Shown here: piece by piece, positions 24,531 to 31,932 of the stretch
Layout: every line of letters begins with the position of its first letter
Position numbering within the stretch: the stretch's first letter is position 1
Assembly (NCBI GenBank): GCA_051004735.1
Contig: JBPCKA010000021.1
Coordinates: 1 to 64,000 of the forward strand
Length of the DNA: 64,000 nucleotides
Direction: 5' to 3'
Source of the DNA: Euzebya sp051004735
GTDB taxonomy: Bacteria > Actinomycetota > Nitriliruptoria > Euzebyales > Euzebyaceae
The notes under the pieces: model-generated
Database searches by the model: none
Told to the model about the DNA's origin: nothing
The model's input: the letters and a program-made list of their open reading frames with translations, nothing else
Translations under genes and position numbers: made by a program

Positions 24531-25336
24531 GCGTCCTCGAGAGCATCCGTTCTGCGACGTCACAGGGACGCGCAGCGCTGATCATCTACCTGCCTGCGGG
24601 CTTTCCCGACATGGAAACCTCGCAGGAGTGCCTCGAGGCAGCCGCCGAGGGGGGCGCGGATCTGATCGAAGTGGGCTTCCCCTACTCCGATCCCTTGATG
24701 GACGGGCCGGTGATCCAGGCCGCCAATCAGGTGGCGCTTGATAGTGGCTACACGCCCTTCGACGACATACAGATGTGCGCCCGACTGACCGCCAACGTCG
24801 ATGTGCCTGTCGTGGTGATGACCTATTACAACATCGCCTGGCACTACGGCGGAGTGGACCAGTTGGCACACTTCGCGACCGACTGTAAGGACGCGGGCCT
24901 GGTCGGCGCGATCCTGCCGGATCTGCCAACAGCCGAAGGGGGGCCGTGGCGCCAGATCGCCGCCGATGCAGGACTGCAGACCATCTTCCTGGCCTCACCC
25001 ACCTCCACCGAGGAGGGCATCAGGGCAGTGGCGGAGTCTTCGACGGGCTTCGTCTATGCCACCTCGACCATGGGGGTCACCGGCGTCAGGCAGTCATTGT
25101 CACAGCGGGCCGAACCACTGGTGAAGCGGATCCGCCAGGCGACCGACAAGCCCGTCTGCGTGGGCATAGGGGTGTCCACCCCGGATCATGCCCGCGAGGT
25201 GGCAGGGTTCGCCGACGGGGTCATCGTCGGGTCGGCGGCGGTCGAGGCGGCCCGCGATGGGGGACCGAAGGGCGTCAGGCAACTGGTGAAAAGCCTGGCC
25301 GAGGGCGTTCTCAGGGCATCCTCCGCCGCCGGTTAG
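24527..25336 (+). CDS. trpA: Tryptophan synthase alpha subunit
   Basis: The 269-residue barrel cleaves indole-3-glycerol phosphate and passes indole to TrpB. LIIYLPAGFPDMETS is the N-terminus. GADLIEVGFPYSDPLMDGPVIQ carries both catalytic acids, GLVGAILPDLPTAEG the loop, and GFVYATSTMGVTGVR the closing loop; PVCVGIGVSTPDHAREV binds phosphate. It starts at GTG in a GTGA overlap with trpB and is the last gene of the operon. A strong inverted repeat follows at 25381-25421. Confidence 0.95.
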   Translation: MSVLESIRSATSQGRAALIIYLPAGFPDMETSQECLEAAAEGGADLIEVGFPYSDPLMDGPVIQAANQVALDSGYTPFDDIQMCARLTANVDVPVVVMTYYNIAWHYGGVDQLAHFATDCKDAGLVGAILPDLPTAEGGPWRQIAADAGLQTIFLASPTSTEEGIRAVAESSTGFVYATSTMGVTGVRQSLSQRAEPLVKRIRQATDKPVCVGIGVSTPDHAREVAGFADGVIVGSAAVEAARDGGPKGVRQLVKSLAEGVLRASSAAG

Positions 25337-25380
25337 TTAGAGGCGTGGGTGCCCTGGTTTTGGGGCGTCCGACCACAGGA

Positions 25381-25421
25381 AACCCGGGCACCGTCAGCGG
25401 GGAAGCGTGGGTGCCCGGGTT
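25381..25421. terminator. Bidirectional terminator-like hairpin after trpA
   Basis: A perfect 12-bp inverted repeat, AACCCGGGCACC at 25381-25392 and its complement at 25410-25421, encloses a 17-base loop. It lies between converging trpA and the epimerase gene and overlaps the last codons of the latter. A related copy of its right arm and following bases (GCGTGGGTGCCC) occurs at about 25342-25366, giving an alternative pairing. Confidence 0.55.
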
Positions 25422-26311
25422 CTTGGGCGCAGGACCTGCCGCAACGCGTCCGGCAGGTCCGGAAAGGCGAACTGGTAGCCCTGGGCCATGGCGGCGACCG
25501 GTTCCACCCGTTGGGAGTTGAACAGCAACGCGTCAGCCAACTCGCCCAGCAGCAGCCTGGGGGCGAAGGCCGGCACCGGCAGCAGGGCCGGTCGCCCCAG
25601 TGCCCGTGCGAGGTGCCGGGTGAACTCGGCGTTGGTGACGGGTTCGGGGGCGGTCACGTTGTAGGGCCCCTCCGCCTCCTCACTCAGAAGTGCCCACTGG
25701 ATCAGCCCGACGACGTCGTCGATGCTGACCCACGACCACCATTGGTCTCCCTTGCCGAAGCGTCCACCCAGGCCCAGTTTGAACAGTGGCAGAAGTTTCT
25801 GCAGGGCGCCTCCGTTGGGGTCCAGGACAATTCCCGCCCGTGGATGCACCACACGGACGCCTGCCTGACGGGCAGGATCCGCCGCCGCCTCCCAGGCTTG
25901 AACGACGTGGGCAAGAAAATCCTCTCCGGGGTCAGACTTCTCGCTGAGGATCTCGTCACCACGATCCCCGTACAGCCCGATGGCGCTCATACTGATCAGT
26001 ACCGTTGGGCCCTTGTCGGCCTTTGCCATTGCGGTTGCGATCGTGGTGGTGCCCTGGACCCGACTCTGCAGGATCCGTCGCTTCTGCGCCTGGGTCCAGC
26101 GGCCTCCACCGATGGGTTCGCCCGCCAGATGGACAATCGCCTGGATTCCCCGCAGGGCCGCAGGGTCCAACGGTCCCTCGGTGCGCCACAGGATGTCAGA
26201 ACCGATCGGGTCGTGGCGGACCAGCGAGATCACCTGATGGCCGGCAGCGGCAAGGTCTGCGACAAGTCGTTGGCCGATGAGTCCGGTGGATCCGCTGATG
26301 GCGATCTTCAT
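25394..26311 (-). CDS. TIGR01777 family epimerase/oxidoreductase
   Basis: The 305-residue protein is an extended short-chain dehydrogenase. MKIAISGSTGLIGQRLV is the NAD(P)-binding site, VHLAGEPIGGGRWTQAQKRRI the family signature, and LISMSAIGLYGDRG the region of the catalytic Ser-Tyr. FGKGDQWWSWVSIDDVVGLI and NVTAPEPVTNAEFTRHLARAL follow. The family (YfcH/SDR39U1) has no fixed substrate; some plastid and cyanobacterial members affect cell division. ATG 26311 begins exactly at the Rossmann fold. It converges on trpA and diverges from the tRNA gene. Confidence 0.87.
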   Translation of the reverse strand: MKIAISGSTGLIGQRLVADLAAAGHQVISLVRHDPIGSDILWRTEGPLDPAALRGIQAIVHLAGEPIGGGRWTQAQKRRILQSRVQGTTTIATAMAKADKGPTVLISMSAIGLYGDRGDEILSEKSDPGEDFLAHVVQAWEAAADPARQAGVRVVHPRAGIVLDPNGGALQKLLPLFKLGLGGRFGKGDQWWSWVSIDDVVGLIQWALLSEEAEGPYNVTAPEPVTNAEFTRHLARALGRPALLPVPAFAPRLLLGELADALLFNSQRVEPVAAMAQGYQFAFPDLPDALRQVLRPRTRAPTLPR

Positions 26312-26390
26312 GCAGGAGTCTTTCCGTGGGGGCTTGAGGCGTTCATACCCCCTGATACCGGTGCTCATGCCGCACCCCGACTGGTCGCGC

Positions 26391-26396
26391 TACGCT
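26391..26396 (+). promoter_or_regulatory. Candidate -10 of the tRNA gene
   Basis: TACGCT lies 14 bases upstream of the first tRNA base. No good -35 is visible. Confidence 0.3.
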
Positions 26397-26410
26397 GTGG
26401 CACCCGCTAC

Positions 26411-26484
26411 GCCCCTGTAGTCCAACTGGTAGAGACACACGACTCAAACTCGTGCCAGTGTGGGTTCGAATCCCACCGGGGGTA
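26411..26484 (+). tRNA. tRNA with CAA anticodon (Leu by codon), short variable loop
   Basis: A full cloverleaf can be drawn. The acceptor stem GCCCCTG pairs with CGGGGGT with two G.U pairs. The D arm has only three good pairs and GG in the loop. The anticodon stem CACGA/TCGTG carries the loop CTCAAAC. The T arm is GTGGG-TTCGAAT-CCCAC, and the discriminator is A with no encoded CCA. The anticodon CAA reads UUG (Leu). The variable loop is only five bases, whereas bacterial tRNA-Leu normally has a long variable arm, so this is class I in shape. The drawing is by eye; the anticodon follows from U33 and A37 flanking CAA. Confidence 0.8.
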
Positions 26485-26512
26485 CGGTCCGCCCAACACG
26501 ATCCGCCCACCC

Positions 26513-26836
26513 GTGGCGATTGCCATCGACTCAGAGGATGGTCAGGTGTTCGCCAACCCCGCCGATCGCGCACGTAGGCGGCTCAGCGCGTTGTCGCCTC
26601 AGATTGCGGAGTTGCGCCAGCGACTGCTGGTCTTGGACGAACAGATCACGTTTTTGAGCCAAGTCGCCGCTGACGCCCAGACCGACGCCGTGGTCACGGA
26701 GAATCCGTCAGTCACCCGTGAGCACCAGGGTGCGCTACGCGATGTGGCCCGGGCCCGCCGCGAACGTGACGAAGTGGCGAAAGCCGTTGCTGACCACCTG
26801 GCCGAGCAGGACCGACTACTGGACAGCCTTCTGTAG
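26513..26836 (+). CDS. Small coiled-coil protein, conserved hypothetical
   Basis: About 107 residues, almost entirely charged helix. FANPADRARRRLSALSPQIAELRQRLLVLDEQITFLSQ is followed by a break with VVTENPSVTREHQ, then a second helix, LRDVARARRERDEVAKAVADHLAEQDRLLDSLL. Heptad-like leucines suggest an antiparallel coiled coil. I know no function. The start is uncertain: GTG 26513 is used, GTG 26546 (VFANPADRARRR) is a likely alternative, and neither has a ribosome binding site. It lies just after the tRNA gene and 61 bases before the response regulator, on the same strand. Confidence 0.6.
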   Translation: MAIAIDSEDGQVFANPADRARRRLSALSPQIAELRQRLLVLDEQITFLSQVAADAQTDAVVTENPSVTREHQGALRDVARARRERDEVAKAVADHLAEQDRLLDSLL

Positions 26837-26897
26837 CGAGAGTCGTCCGGATAGATTGAGGCCCGACACCCGCCACCCCACGAAAGACCCCCTCCGC

Positions 26898-27491
26898 ATG
26901 ACTGATCCGACAGCCGCACCCATCCGGGTACTGATCGCCGAGGACGAGGCGCTGATCAGACTGGACCTGAAAGAAATGCTGCTGGAGGAGGGATTTGAGG
27001 TCGTCGCAGAGGTCAGCGATGGGGCCACTGCCGTTCGGATGGCCCGGGAACTACGGCCGGACCTCAGCATCCTGGATCTCAAGATGCCAGTCATGGACGG
27101 CATTCAGGCAGCGGAGCAGATCACCACCGAGCGACTGTCGGCCGTGCTGATCCTGACAGCCTTCAGCCAGCGTGACCTGATTGAGAAGGCACGCAGAGCC
27201 GGTGCCATGGCCTATCTCGTCAAACCCTTCCAGAAGCACGACCTGTTGCCGGCGATAGAGATCGCGGCAGGCCGCTTCAAGGACATGCAGGGTTTGGAGG
27301 CCGAGGTCGGTACGCTCAATGATCGTCTGGAGGCGCGCAAGTTCGTCGAACGGGCGAAGGGTCTGCTCATGGAGAACCAGGACATGACCGAACCACAGGC
27401 GTTTCGCTGGCTGCAGAAGGCCGCCATGGAGCAACGCGTGACGATGAAGAACATCGCTGAGCAGGTGATCGAGGAGCACGGGGCGAAGTAG
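26898..27491 (+). CDS. pdtaR: ANTAR-domain response regulator (PdtaR type)
   Basis: The 197-residue protein has a receiver domain (residues 10-125) with IRVLIAEDEALIRLDL, the phosphoacceptor Asp in LSILDLKMPVMDG, LTAFS, and the Lys in YLVKPF. A coiled linker leads to a C-terminal ANTAR domain: RKFVERAKGLLMENQDMTEPQAFRWLQKAAMEQRVTMKNIAEQVI. ANTAR proteins bind tandem RNA hairpins and prevent termination once phosphorylated. The sensor PdtaS is not in this window. ATG 26898 is chosen because the receiver begins a few residues later; a TAGATT -10 lies about 45 bases upstream. Confidence 0.92.
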   Translation: MTDPTAAPIRVLIAEDEALIRLDLKEMLLEEGFEVVAEVSDGATAVRMARELRPDLSILDLKMPVMDGIQAAEQITTERLSAVLILTAFSQRDLIEKARRAGAMAYLVKPFQKHDLLPAIEIAAGRFKDMQGLEAEVGTLNDRLEARKFVERAKGLLMENQDMTEPQAFRWLQKAAMEQRVTMKNIAEQVIEEHGAK

Positions 27492-27538
27492 CCCGATCAA
27501 GGGTGGTTCACCTGCCCAGGCCCTTCAACCCTGCCTAT

Positions 27539-27551
27539 TACTACGGTAGTA
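27539..27551. promoter_or_regulatory. Inverted repeat TACTAC-G-GTAGTA before the amino acid binding protein gene
   Basis: A perfect 6-bp inverted repeat with one central base. A possible -10, TAGTAT (27547-27552), overlaps its right half, about 34 bases before GTG 27586. The same half-sites in the opposite order (GTAGTA-N3-TACTAC) occur at 58771-58785 before a LivJ gene. Confidence 0.35.
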
Positions 27552-27585
27552 TCTCCCAACCCCCCCTCAATGTGAAGGATTGATC

Positions 27586-28503
27586 GTGAAGCTCAACCGA
27601 TTCCGCTGGCTGATCGCCACCGTGGCCGTACTGGCTCTCGGCGCCACCGCGTGTGCCTCCGACGACACCACGGCTACGGACGACGAATCCATCGCCGACA
27701 CCGCATCTGCCGTGGGCGACACAATCGATGAAGCTGCCGCAGGCGCTGATGACGCCATGTCCGAGGCTGAGGACGCCGCCACCTCCGCGGCCGACTCCGG
27801 CGACCTCGGACTGGCCACCGATGGCACCCTGTTGGTCGGCTCCGACATCGCCTTTGAGCCGTTTGAGTCGATTGTCGACGGCGAACCCGTCGGCTTTGAC
27901 ATCGACCTCATGAACGAGATCGCCGGCCGCATCGGTGTCGAGGTCGAGTACCAGAACACCCCCTTCGACACCATCTTCACCCAGTTGGCCGGCGGCGCTT
28001 TCGACGCCATCATCTCGGCTATCACCATCACCGACGAGAGGGACGAGACCATCGACTTCTCCGACCCCTACTTTGCGGCGAACCAGGGCTTGGCAGTCGC
28101 CGAGGGATCAGACATCGGTGGGGTGGGGGACATCACCGGGGACACGATCGTGGGAGTCCAGGCAGCCACCACCGGTGCGGACTACGCCCTTGAGAACTTC
28201 GGTGACGCCACCGTCCAGGAGTTCCCCACATCGGTGGACGCCTTCAATGCACTGGCGTCTGGCCAGGTCGACGCGGTCTTCATCGACCTTCCGGTCGTCG
28301 GGGGCCAGGTTGAGCAGGGCAATGCCGTGCTGGCCGAGGAGGTCAACACCGACGAGCTGTACGGCATCGGTGTGCAGGAGGGCAACACTGCGCTGGCCAC
28401 GGCCATCAACGGCGCGTTGGAAGAGATCATCTCCGACGGCACCTATGCCACCATCTATGGCGCATGGTTCGAGGGTGACGTCCCCTCGGAGTTCGCTTCC
28501 TAG
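27586..28503 (+). CDS. Polar amino acid ABC transporter, substrate-binding lipoprotein
   Basis: A 305-residue lipoprotein. The signal peptide FRWLIATVAVLALGATAC ends in a lipobox Cys near residue 24. About 50 acidic, alanine-rich linker residues follow. The SBP_bac_3 domain then has LLVGSDIAFEPFESIVDGEPVGFDIDLMNEIA, FDTIFTQLAGGAFDAIISAITIT, DFSDPYFAANQGL and the C-terminal ISDGTYATIYGAWF. The binding pocket Arg typical of acidic amino acid binders is replaced by a neutral SAITIT stretch, so the substrate is open. GTG 27586 follows GAAGGA at a good distance. It is separated from its permease by a strong hairpin at 28529-28562. Confidence 0.88.
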   Translation: MKLNRFRWLIATVAVLALGATACASDDTTATDDESIADTASAVGDTIDEAAAGADDAMSEAEDAATSAADSGDLGLATDGTLLVGSDIAFEPFESIVDGEPVGFDIDLMNEIAGRIGVEVEYQNTPFDTIFTQLAGGAFDAIISAITITDERDETIDFSDPYFAANQGLAVAEGSDIGGVGDITGDTIVGVQAATTGADYALENFGDATVQEFPTSVDAFNALASGQVDAVFIDLPVVGGQVEQGNAVLAEEVNTDELYGIGVQEGNTALATAINGALEEIISDGTYATIYGAWFEGDVPSEFAS

Positions 28504-28528
28504 CTGGGCGGCAGAACTCCGGATCCAC

Positions 28529-28562
28529 CCGACACCCCCGCTACCACAGGCGGGGGTGTCGG
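28529..28562 (+). terminator. Perfect 13-bp hairpin between binding protein and permease genes
   Basis: CCGACACCCCCGC pairs exactly with 28550-28562 around an 8-base loop. There is no proper U tract after it, so it may act as a partial terminator or as a 3' mRNA stabiliser. Either would let the binding protein be made in excess over the permease and ATPase. Confidence 0.6.
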
Positions 28563-28646
28563 CGTTCCCACGCTTGTGGCCGTGCGGTTCCCGCCGGACG
28601 CGGTTTTGTGCAACCATCACAGTCCCTCCGATTTGATTGAGCACAT

Positions 28647-29801
28647 ATGACGGATGCCACCGACGTCCGCGGAACGCCGGCCCCCCAGACGAGTCCGCGA
28701 GGCGACAGACGAACGCCCCGTTCCATTGATGCCCCCCCCAACGCTGCCATGATCCTTGGCCTGATCGCGCTGATCGGTGCACCCGTGGTGATCTGGCTGG
28801 TCAATGTCAGCTACCTGGGACTGTTGGTACCGGCGGCCGGTCTTGCGGCCAACAGGATCGCCAAGTCTTACACGGCTCAGATCGACTACAGCCCTCCCGG
28901 TGACCCGGTCATGCGACGGGCGCAGGTCGGCCGGTACCTGGGGGTGGCCGGAGTGGTGGTCTTCGTGATCGGGGGACTGGCCAGCTGGCTGGTCACCAAC
29001 TTCGATCAACTGCGACTGCTGCAGCGTCTGCTGTTCGACATCCCGTTCATGGTCGAGGCCTTCCCAACCTTGTTCGCCGAAGGGATGCGCATCACCTTGG
29101 TGGTCTGGGTCGGAGCGGTCGTACTGGGACAGATCCTTGGGATCGTGATCGCTCTCATGGCCATCTCCCGACGCATGATCTTCCGCGCGGCGGCCCTGGT
29201 CTACATCGATATCTTCCGGGGGCTGCCGGCCATCCTGACCATCGTCTTAGTCGGGATAGCCATGCCGCTGGCCGGGTTGCGGCCTTTCGGCAGAAACCCG
29301 ATCTACTATGCCGCCTTCGCCCTGGGCCTGGTCGCGACGGCCTATATCGCCGAAATCGTCCGCGCGGGGATCCAATCAATTGATGAGGGACAGATGGAGG
29401 CCGCGCGTAGCCTGGGGATGCCGCATGGCCGGGCAATGCGACTGATCATCATTCCCCAGGGCATCCGTCGGGTGGTGCCGCCGCTCACCAACGAGTACAT
29501 CGCACTGTTGAAGGACACCTCACTGATCTTCGTGATCGGTCTGGTAGCCAACGCGACCGGATTCTTCGAGGGTCGTGACCTGTACCGCGTCGGGACGAAC
29601 CTGGCCCAGCAGAACGGCAACTACTCCGCCGTGGTGCTGGCCGGAATCTTCTACCTGGTGCTGACGATCCCGTTGACCCGGTTGACCAACTATCTTGATC
29701 GACGGCTGCGGGAGGGCCGGGATGCCGCAGACCGATCGGTCGTGGATGACGACGTGCCGCCCGGTCTTGGCATGGTTGGTCACGGAGGTGGTGGCGGATG
29801 A
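28647..29801 (+). CDS. Polar amino acid ABC transporter permease
   Basis: The 384-residue membrane protein has an extra N-terminal region with a span near NAAMILGLIALIGAPVVIWLV and a second at YLGVAGVVVFVIGGLASWLV. The HisM-type permease core then begins: FPTLFAEGMRITLVVWVGAVVLGQILGIVIAL, DIFRGLPAILTIVLVG, and the EAA loop AYIAEIVRAGIQSIDEGQMEAARSLGM. LLKDTSLIFVIGL is followed by a last span. The glycine-rich tail ends in a 4-base overlap with the ATPase. A single permease suggests a homodimer. ATG 28647 has no clear ribosome binding site. Confidence 0.9.
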   Translation: MTDATDVRGTPAPQTSPRGDRRTPRSIDAPPNAAMILGLIALIGAPVVIWLVNVSYLGLLVPAAGLAANRIAKSYTAQIDYSPPGDPVMRRAQVGRYLGVAGVVVFVIGGLASWLVTNFDQLRLLQRLLFDIPFMVEAFPTLFAEGMRITLVVWVGAVVLGQILGIVIALMAISRRMIFRAAALVYIDIFRGLPAILTIVLVGIAMPLAGLRPFGRNPIYYAAFALGLVATAYIAEIVRAGIQSIDEGQMEAARSLGMPHGRAMRLIIIPQGIRRVVPPLTNEYIALLKDTSLIFVIGLVANATGFFEGRDLYRVGTNLAQQNGNYSAVVLAGIFYLVLTIPLTRLTNYLDRRLREGRDAADRSVVDDDVPPGLGMVGHGGGGG

Positions 29802-30535
29802 GCCCCACCCCGCGAGTGGAATTGCGCAATCTGCAGAAGTCCTTCGGTTCCCTGGAGGTGCTCAAGGGCATCGACTTGCAGATTCCGACGGGTGAGGTGG
29901 TTGTGGTCGTCGGGCCATCGGGTTCGGGCAAGTCGACCATGTTGCGCTGCGTAAACCTGTTGGAGCAGCCCTCCGGCGGCAACGTCCTGCTCGACGGGAT
30001 CGATATCACCGAGGACGGCGTCAACGTGGACCGGATGCGCCAGCGGGTCGGCATGGTGTTTCAACACTTCAACCTGTTCCCACACATGAGCGTCCTCGGC
30101 AATGTCACCGTTGCCCTGCGCAAGGTCAAGGGGTTGAGCAAGTCCGAGGCATCCGAGATCGGTCTGGCACGGCTCCGCCAGGTCGATCTGGAAGAAAAGG
30201 CCGACGTTCGCCCCGCACAACTGTCGGGTGGGCAAAAACAACGCGTGGCCATCGCCCGGTCGTTGGCGATGGAACCCGAAGTGATGCTGTTCGACGAGGT
30301 CACCTCGGCTCTGGATCCAGAACTCGTGAAGGGAGTGCTGGACGTGATGTCGAACTTAGCCCACGAAGGGATGACCATGATGGTCGTCACCCACGAGATG
30401 GGTTTTGCACGCGAAGTCGCCGACCGTGTCATCTTCATGGATGAGGGGTTGATCGTTGAGGATGGCCAACCACGCCAGATCATGGAGAGCCCGCAGAGCG
30501 AACGGCTGAAGGCATTCCTGAGCCAGGTTCTCTGA
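29798..30535 (+). CDS. Polar amino acid ABC transporter ATP-binding protein
   Basis: The 245-residue ATPase (GlnQ/HisP type) has Walker A GPSGSGKSTMLRCVNLLEQP, Q-loop VGMVFQHFNLFPHMSV, signature LSGGQKQRVAIARSLAMEP, Walker B MLFDEVTSALDPELV and the H-loop VVTHEMGFA. FMDEGLIVEDG is typical of polar amino acid importers. The ATG overlaps the stop of the permease gene, so the two are coupled. Walker B ends in DEVTSALDP, as usual for this subfamily. Confidence 0.93.
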   Translation: MSPTPRVELRNLQKSFGSLEVLKGIDLQIPTGEVVVVVGPSGSGKSTMLRCVNLLEQPSGGNVLLDGIDITEDGVNVDRMRQRVGMVFQHFNLFPHMSVLGNVTVALRKVKGLSKSEASEIGLARLRQVDLEEKADVRPAQLSGGQKQRVAIARSLAMEPEVMLFDEVTSALDPELVKGVLDVMSNLAHEGMTMMVVTHEMGFAREVADRVIFMDEGLIVEDGQPRQIMESPQSERLKAFLSQVL

Positions 30536-30567
30536 CAACCGCGCTCTAGCTACCGCAAGGAGAGAAT

Positions 30568-31914
30568 GTGGGACTGTTACGCCAGTTGTTGACGGGTCGA
30601 CCCGGTAGGGTCCGCACCCCAGTCATGGTGTCTGGTGCCATCGTGTCTGCCTTCATCGTGCTCGCGGTGGTGTTTGCCCCGGCTGTGCTGGCACAAGAGG
30701 GTGAAGCGGTGAAGGCGCAGGTGTTCTCCGGTGCCGGGGAGGATCGGGTCAACTACGCGGGTGTCACCATCCGGGTGGTGGATGCCGATGGGGCCGAGGT
30801 CGCCTCAGGTCAGACCGACGACAACGGCGACGCCGTGATCGACCTCCCGGGGCCCGGGGAGTACACCATCGTGCTGGATACCGAGACCTTGCCCGAGGGG
30901 GTGCTCCCGCGGGGCGAGGTGTCCGAGCGGGCCCAGCGGGTGCAGACCGGACGAACGGGGAACGCGCTGTTCCCGCTTAACGAGGACGGCGCAGCCGCTG
31001 CCGTCACCGGATTCTTCGAAGGCAAGCTCTCACGGGTTCCCCAGTTGTTCGTCGACGGAATCAAGTTGGGCTCGATCATCGCGATCACAGCCATCGGGTT
31101 GTCGTTGATCTTCGGCACCACGGGTCTGGTCAACTTCGCGCACGGTGAGTTGGTCACCTTCGGGGCGGTGGTCGCGTTCTTCTTCAACGCATCCGGCGCC
31201 GGGCCGGGATTGCACCTGATCATCGCGACGATCATCGCGGTGGCCATCGGGGCGGCGGCAGGCATTGGGCTTGAGTTCACGGTGTGGGCGCCGCTGCGCA
31301 AACGTGGGGTGGGGGTGATCTCGATGTTGGTGATCTCGATCGGGCTGTCCTTCATCATCCGCAACGTCATTCTCATCGTCTACGGCGGATCCACCCGACC
31401 CTTCACCGAGTACAACATCCAGTCACAGATCAGCGTGCTCGGTATCCGGATCGTGCCTCGCGACCTGGCTATCATCGGGCTGTCCTTTTTCGTGCTGATA
31501 GCCGTCGGCTTGATGTTGCAACGCACCAAGATCGGTAAGGCACTGCGTGCGGTCAGCGACAACAAGGACCTGGCCGAGTCCTCAGGGATCAACGTCGACG
31601 CGGTGATCCGCTTCGTGTGGCTGTTGGGCGGAGGGCTTGCCGCCTTCGGCGGTGTGTTGCTGGGATCCACCGAACAGGTCAACGTCAACATGGGGTTCAA
31701 CCTGCTGTTGCTGATGTTCGCCGGGGTGATCCTGGGCGGAATCGGTACCGCGTACGGGGCGATGGTCGGATCCCTGGTCGTCGGGATCATCAGTCAGGTC
31801 TCGACGGTGTTCTTCAGCGTGCAGCTGAAGTTCGTCTGGGCGCTTCTCATTCTCATCATCGTGCTGCTGATCAAACCCCAGGGTCTGCTCGGTAAAGCCG
31901 AACGGTTCGGCTAG
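30568..31914 (+). CDS. livH: Branched-chain amino acid ABC transporter permease LivH with extracytoplasmic N-terminal domain
   Basis: The 448-residue protein has two parts. A signal/anchor helix (about residues 20-40, VSGAIVSAFIVLAVVFAPAV) is followed by about 100 residues that look like a carboxypeptidase-regulatory or Ig-like beta domain: VTIRVVDADGAEVASGQTDDNGDAVIDLPGPGEYTIVLD. The LivH permease starts near residue 150 with LSLIFGTTGLVNFAHGELVTFGA and ends with GGIGTAYGAMVGSLVVGI and LIKPQGLLG. The extra domain could dock a binding protein. GTG 30568 follows AAGGAGAG at a good distance. It heads livHMGF. Confidence 0.88.
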   Translation: MGLLRQLLTGRPGRVRTPVMVSGAIVSAFIVLAVVFAPAVLAQEGEAVKAQVFSGAGEDRVNYAGVTIRVVDADGAEVASGQTDDNGDAVIDLPGPGEYTIVLDTETLPEGVLPRGEVSERAQRVQTGRTGNALFPLNEDGAAAAVTGFFEGKLSRVPQLFVDGIKLGSIIAITAIGLSLIFGTTGLVNFAHGELVTFGAVVAFFFNASGAGPGLHLIIATIIAVAIGAAAGIGLEFTVWAPLRKRGVGVISMLVISIGLSFIIRNVILIVYGGSTRPFTEYNIQSQISVLGIRIVPRDLAIIGLSFFVLIAVGLMLQRTKIGKALRAVSDNKDLAESSGINVDAVIRFVWLLGGGLAAFGGVLLGSTEQVNVNMGFNLLLLMFAGVILGGIGTAYGAMVGSLVVGIISQVSTVFFSVQLKFVWALLILIIVLLIKPQGLLGKAERFG

Positions 31915-31932
31915 CGGAAGGTCACAGAGATC

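Noticed and set aside
23145..24563. A 472-codon minus-strand frame opposite trpB
   Set aside because: Shadow of trpB; no recognisable domain.
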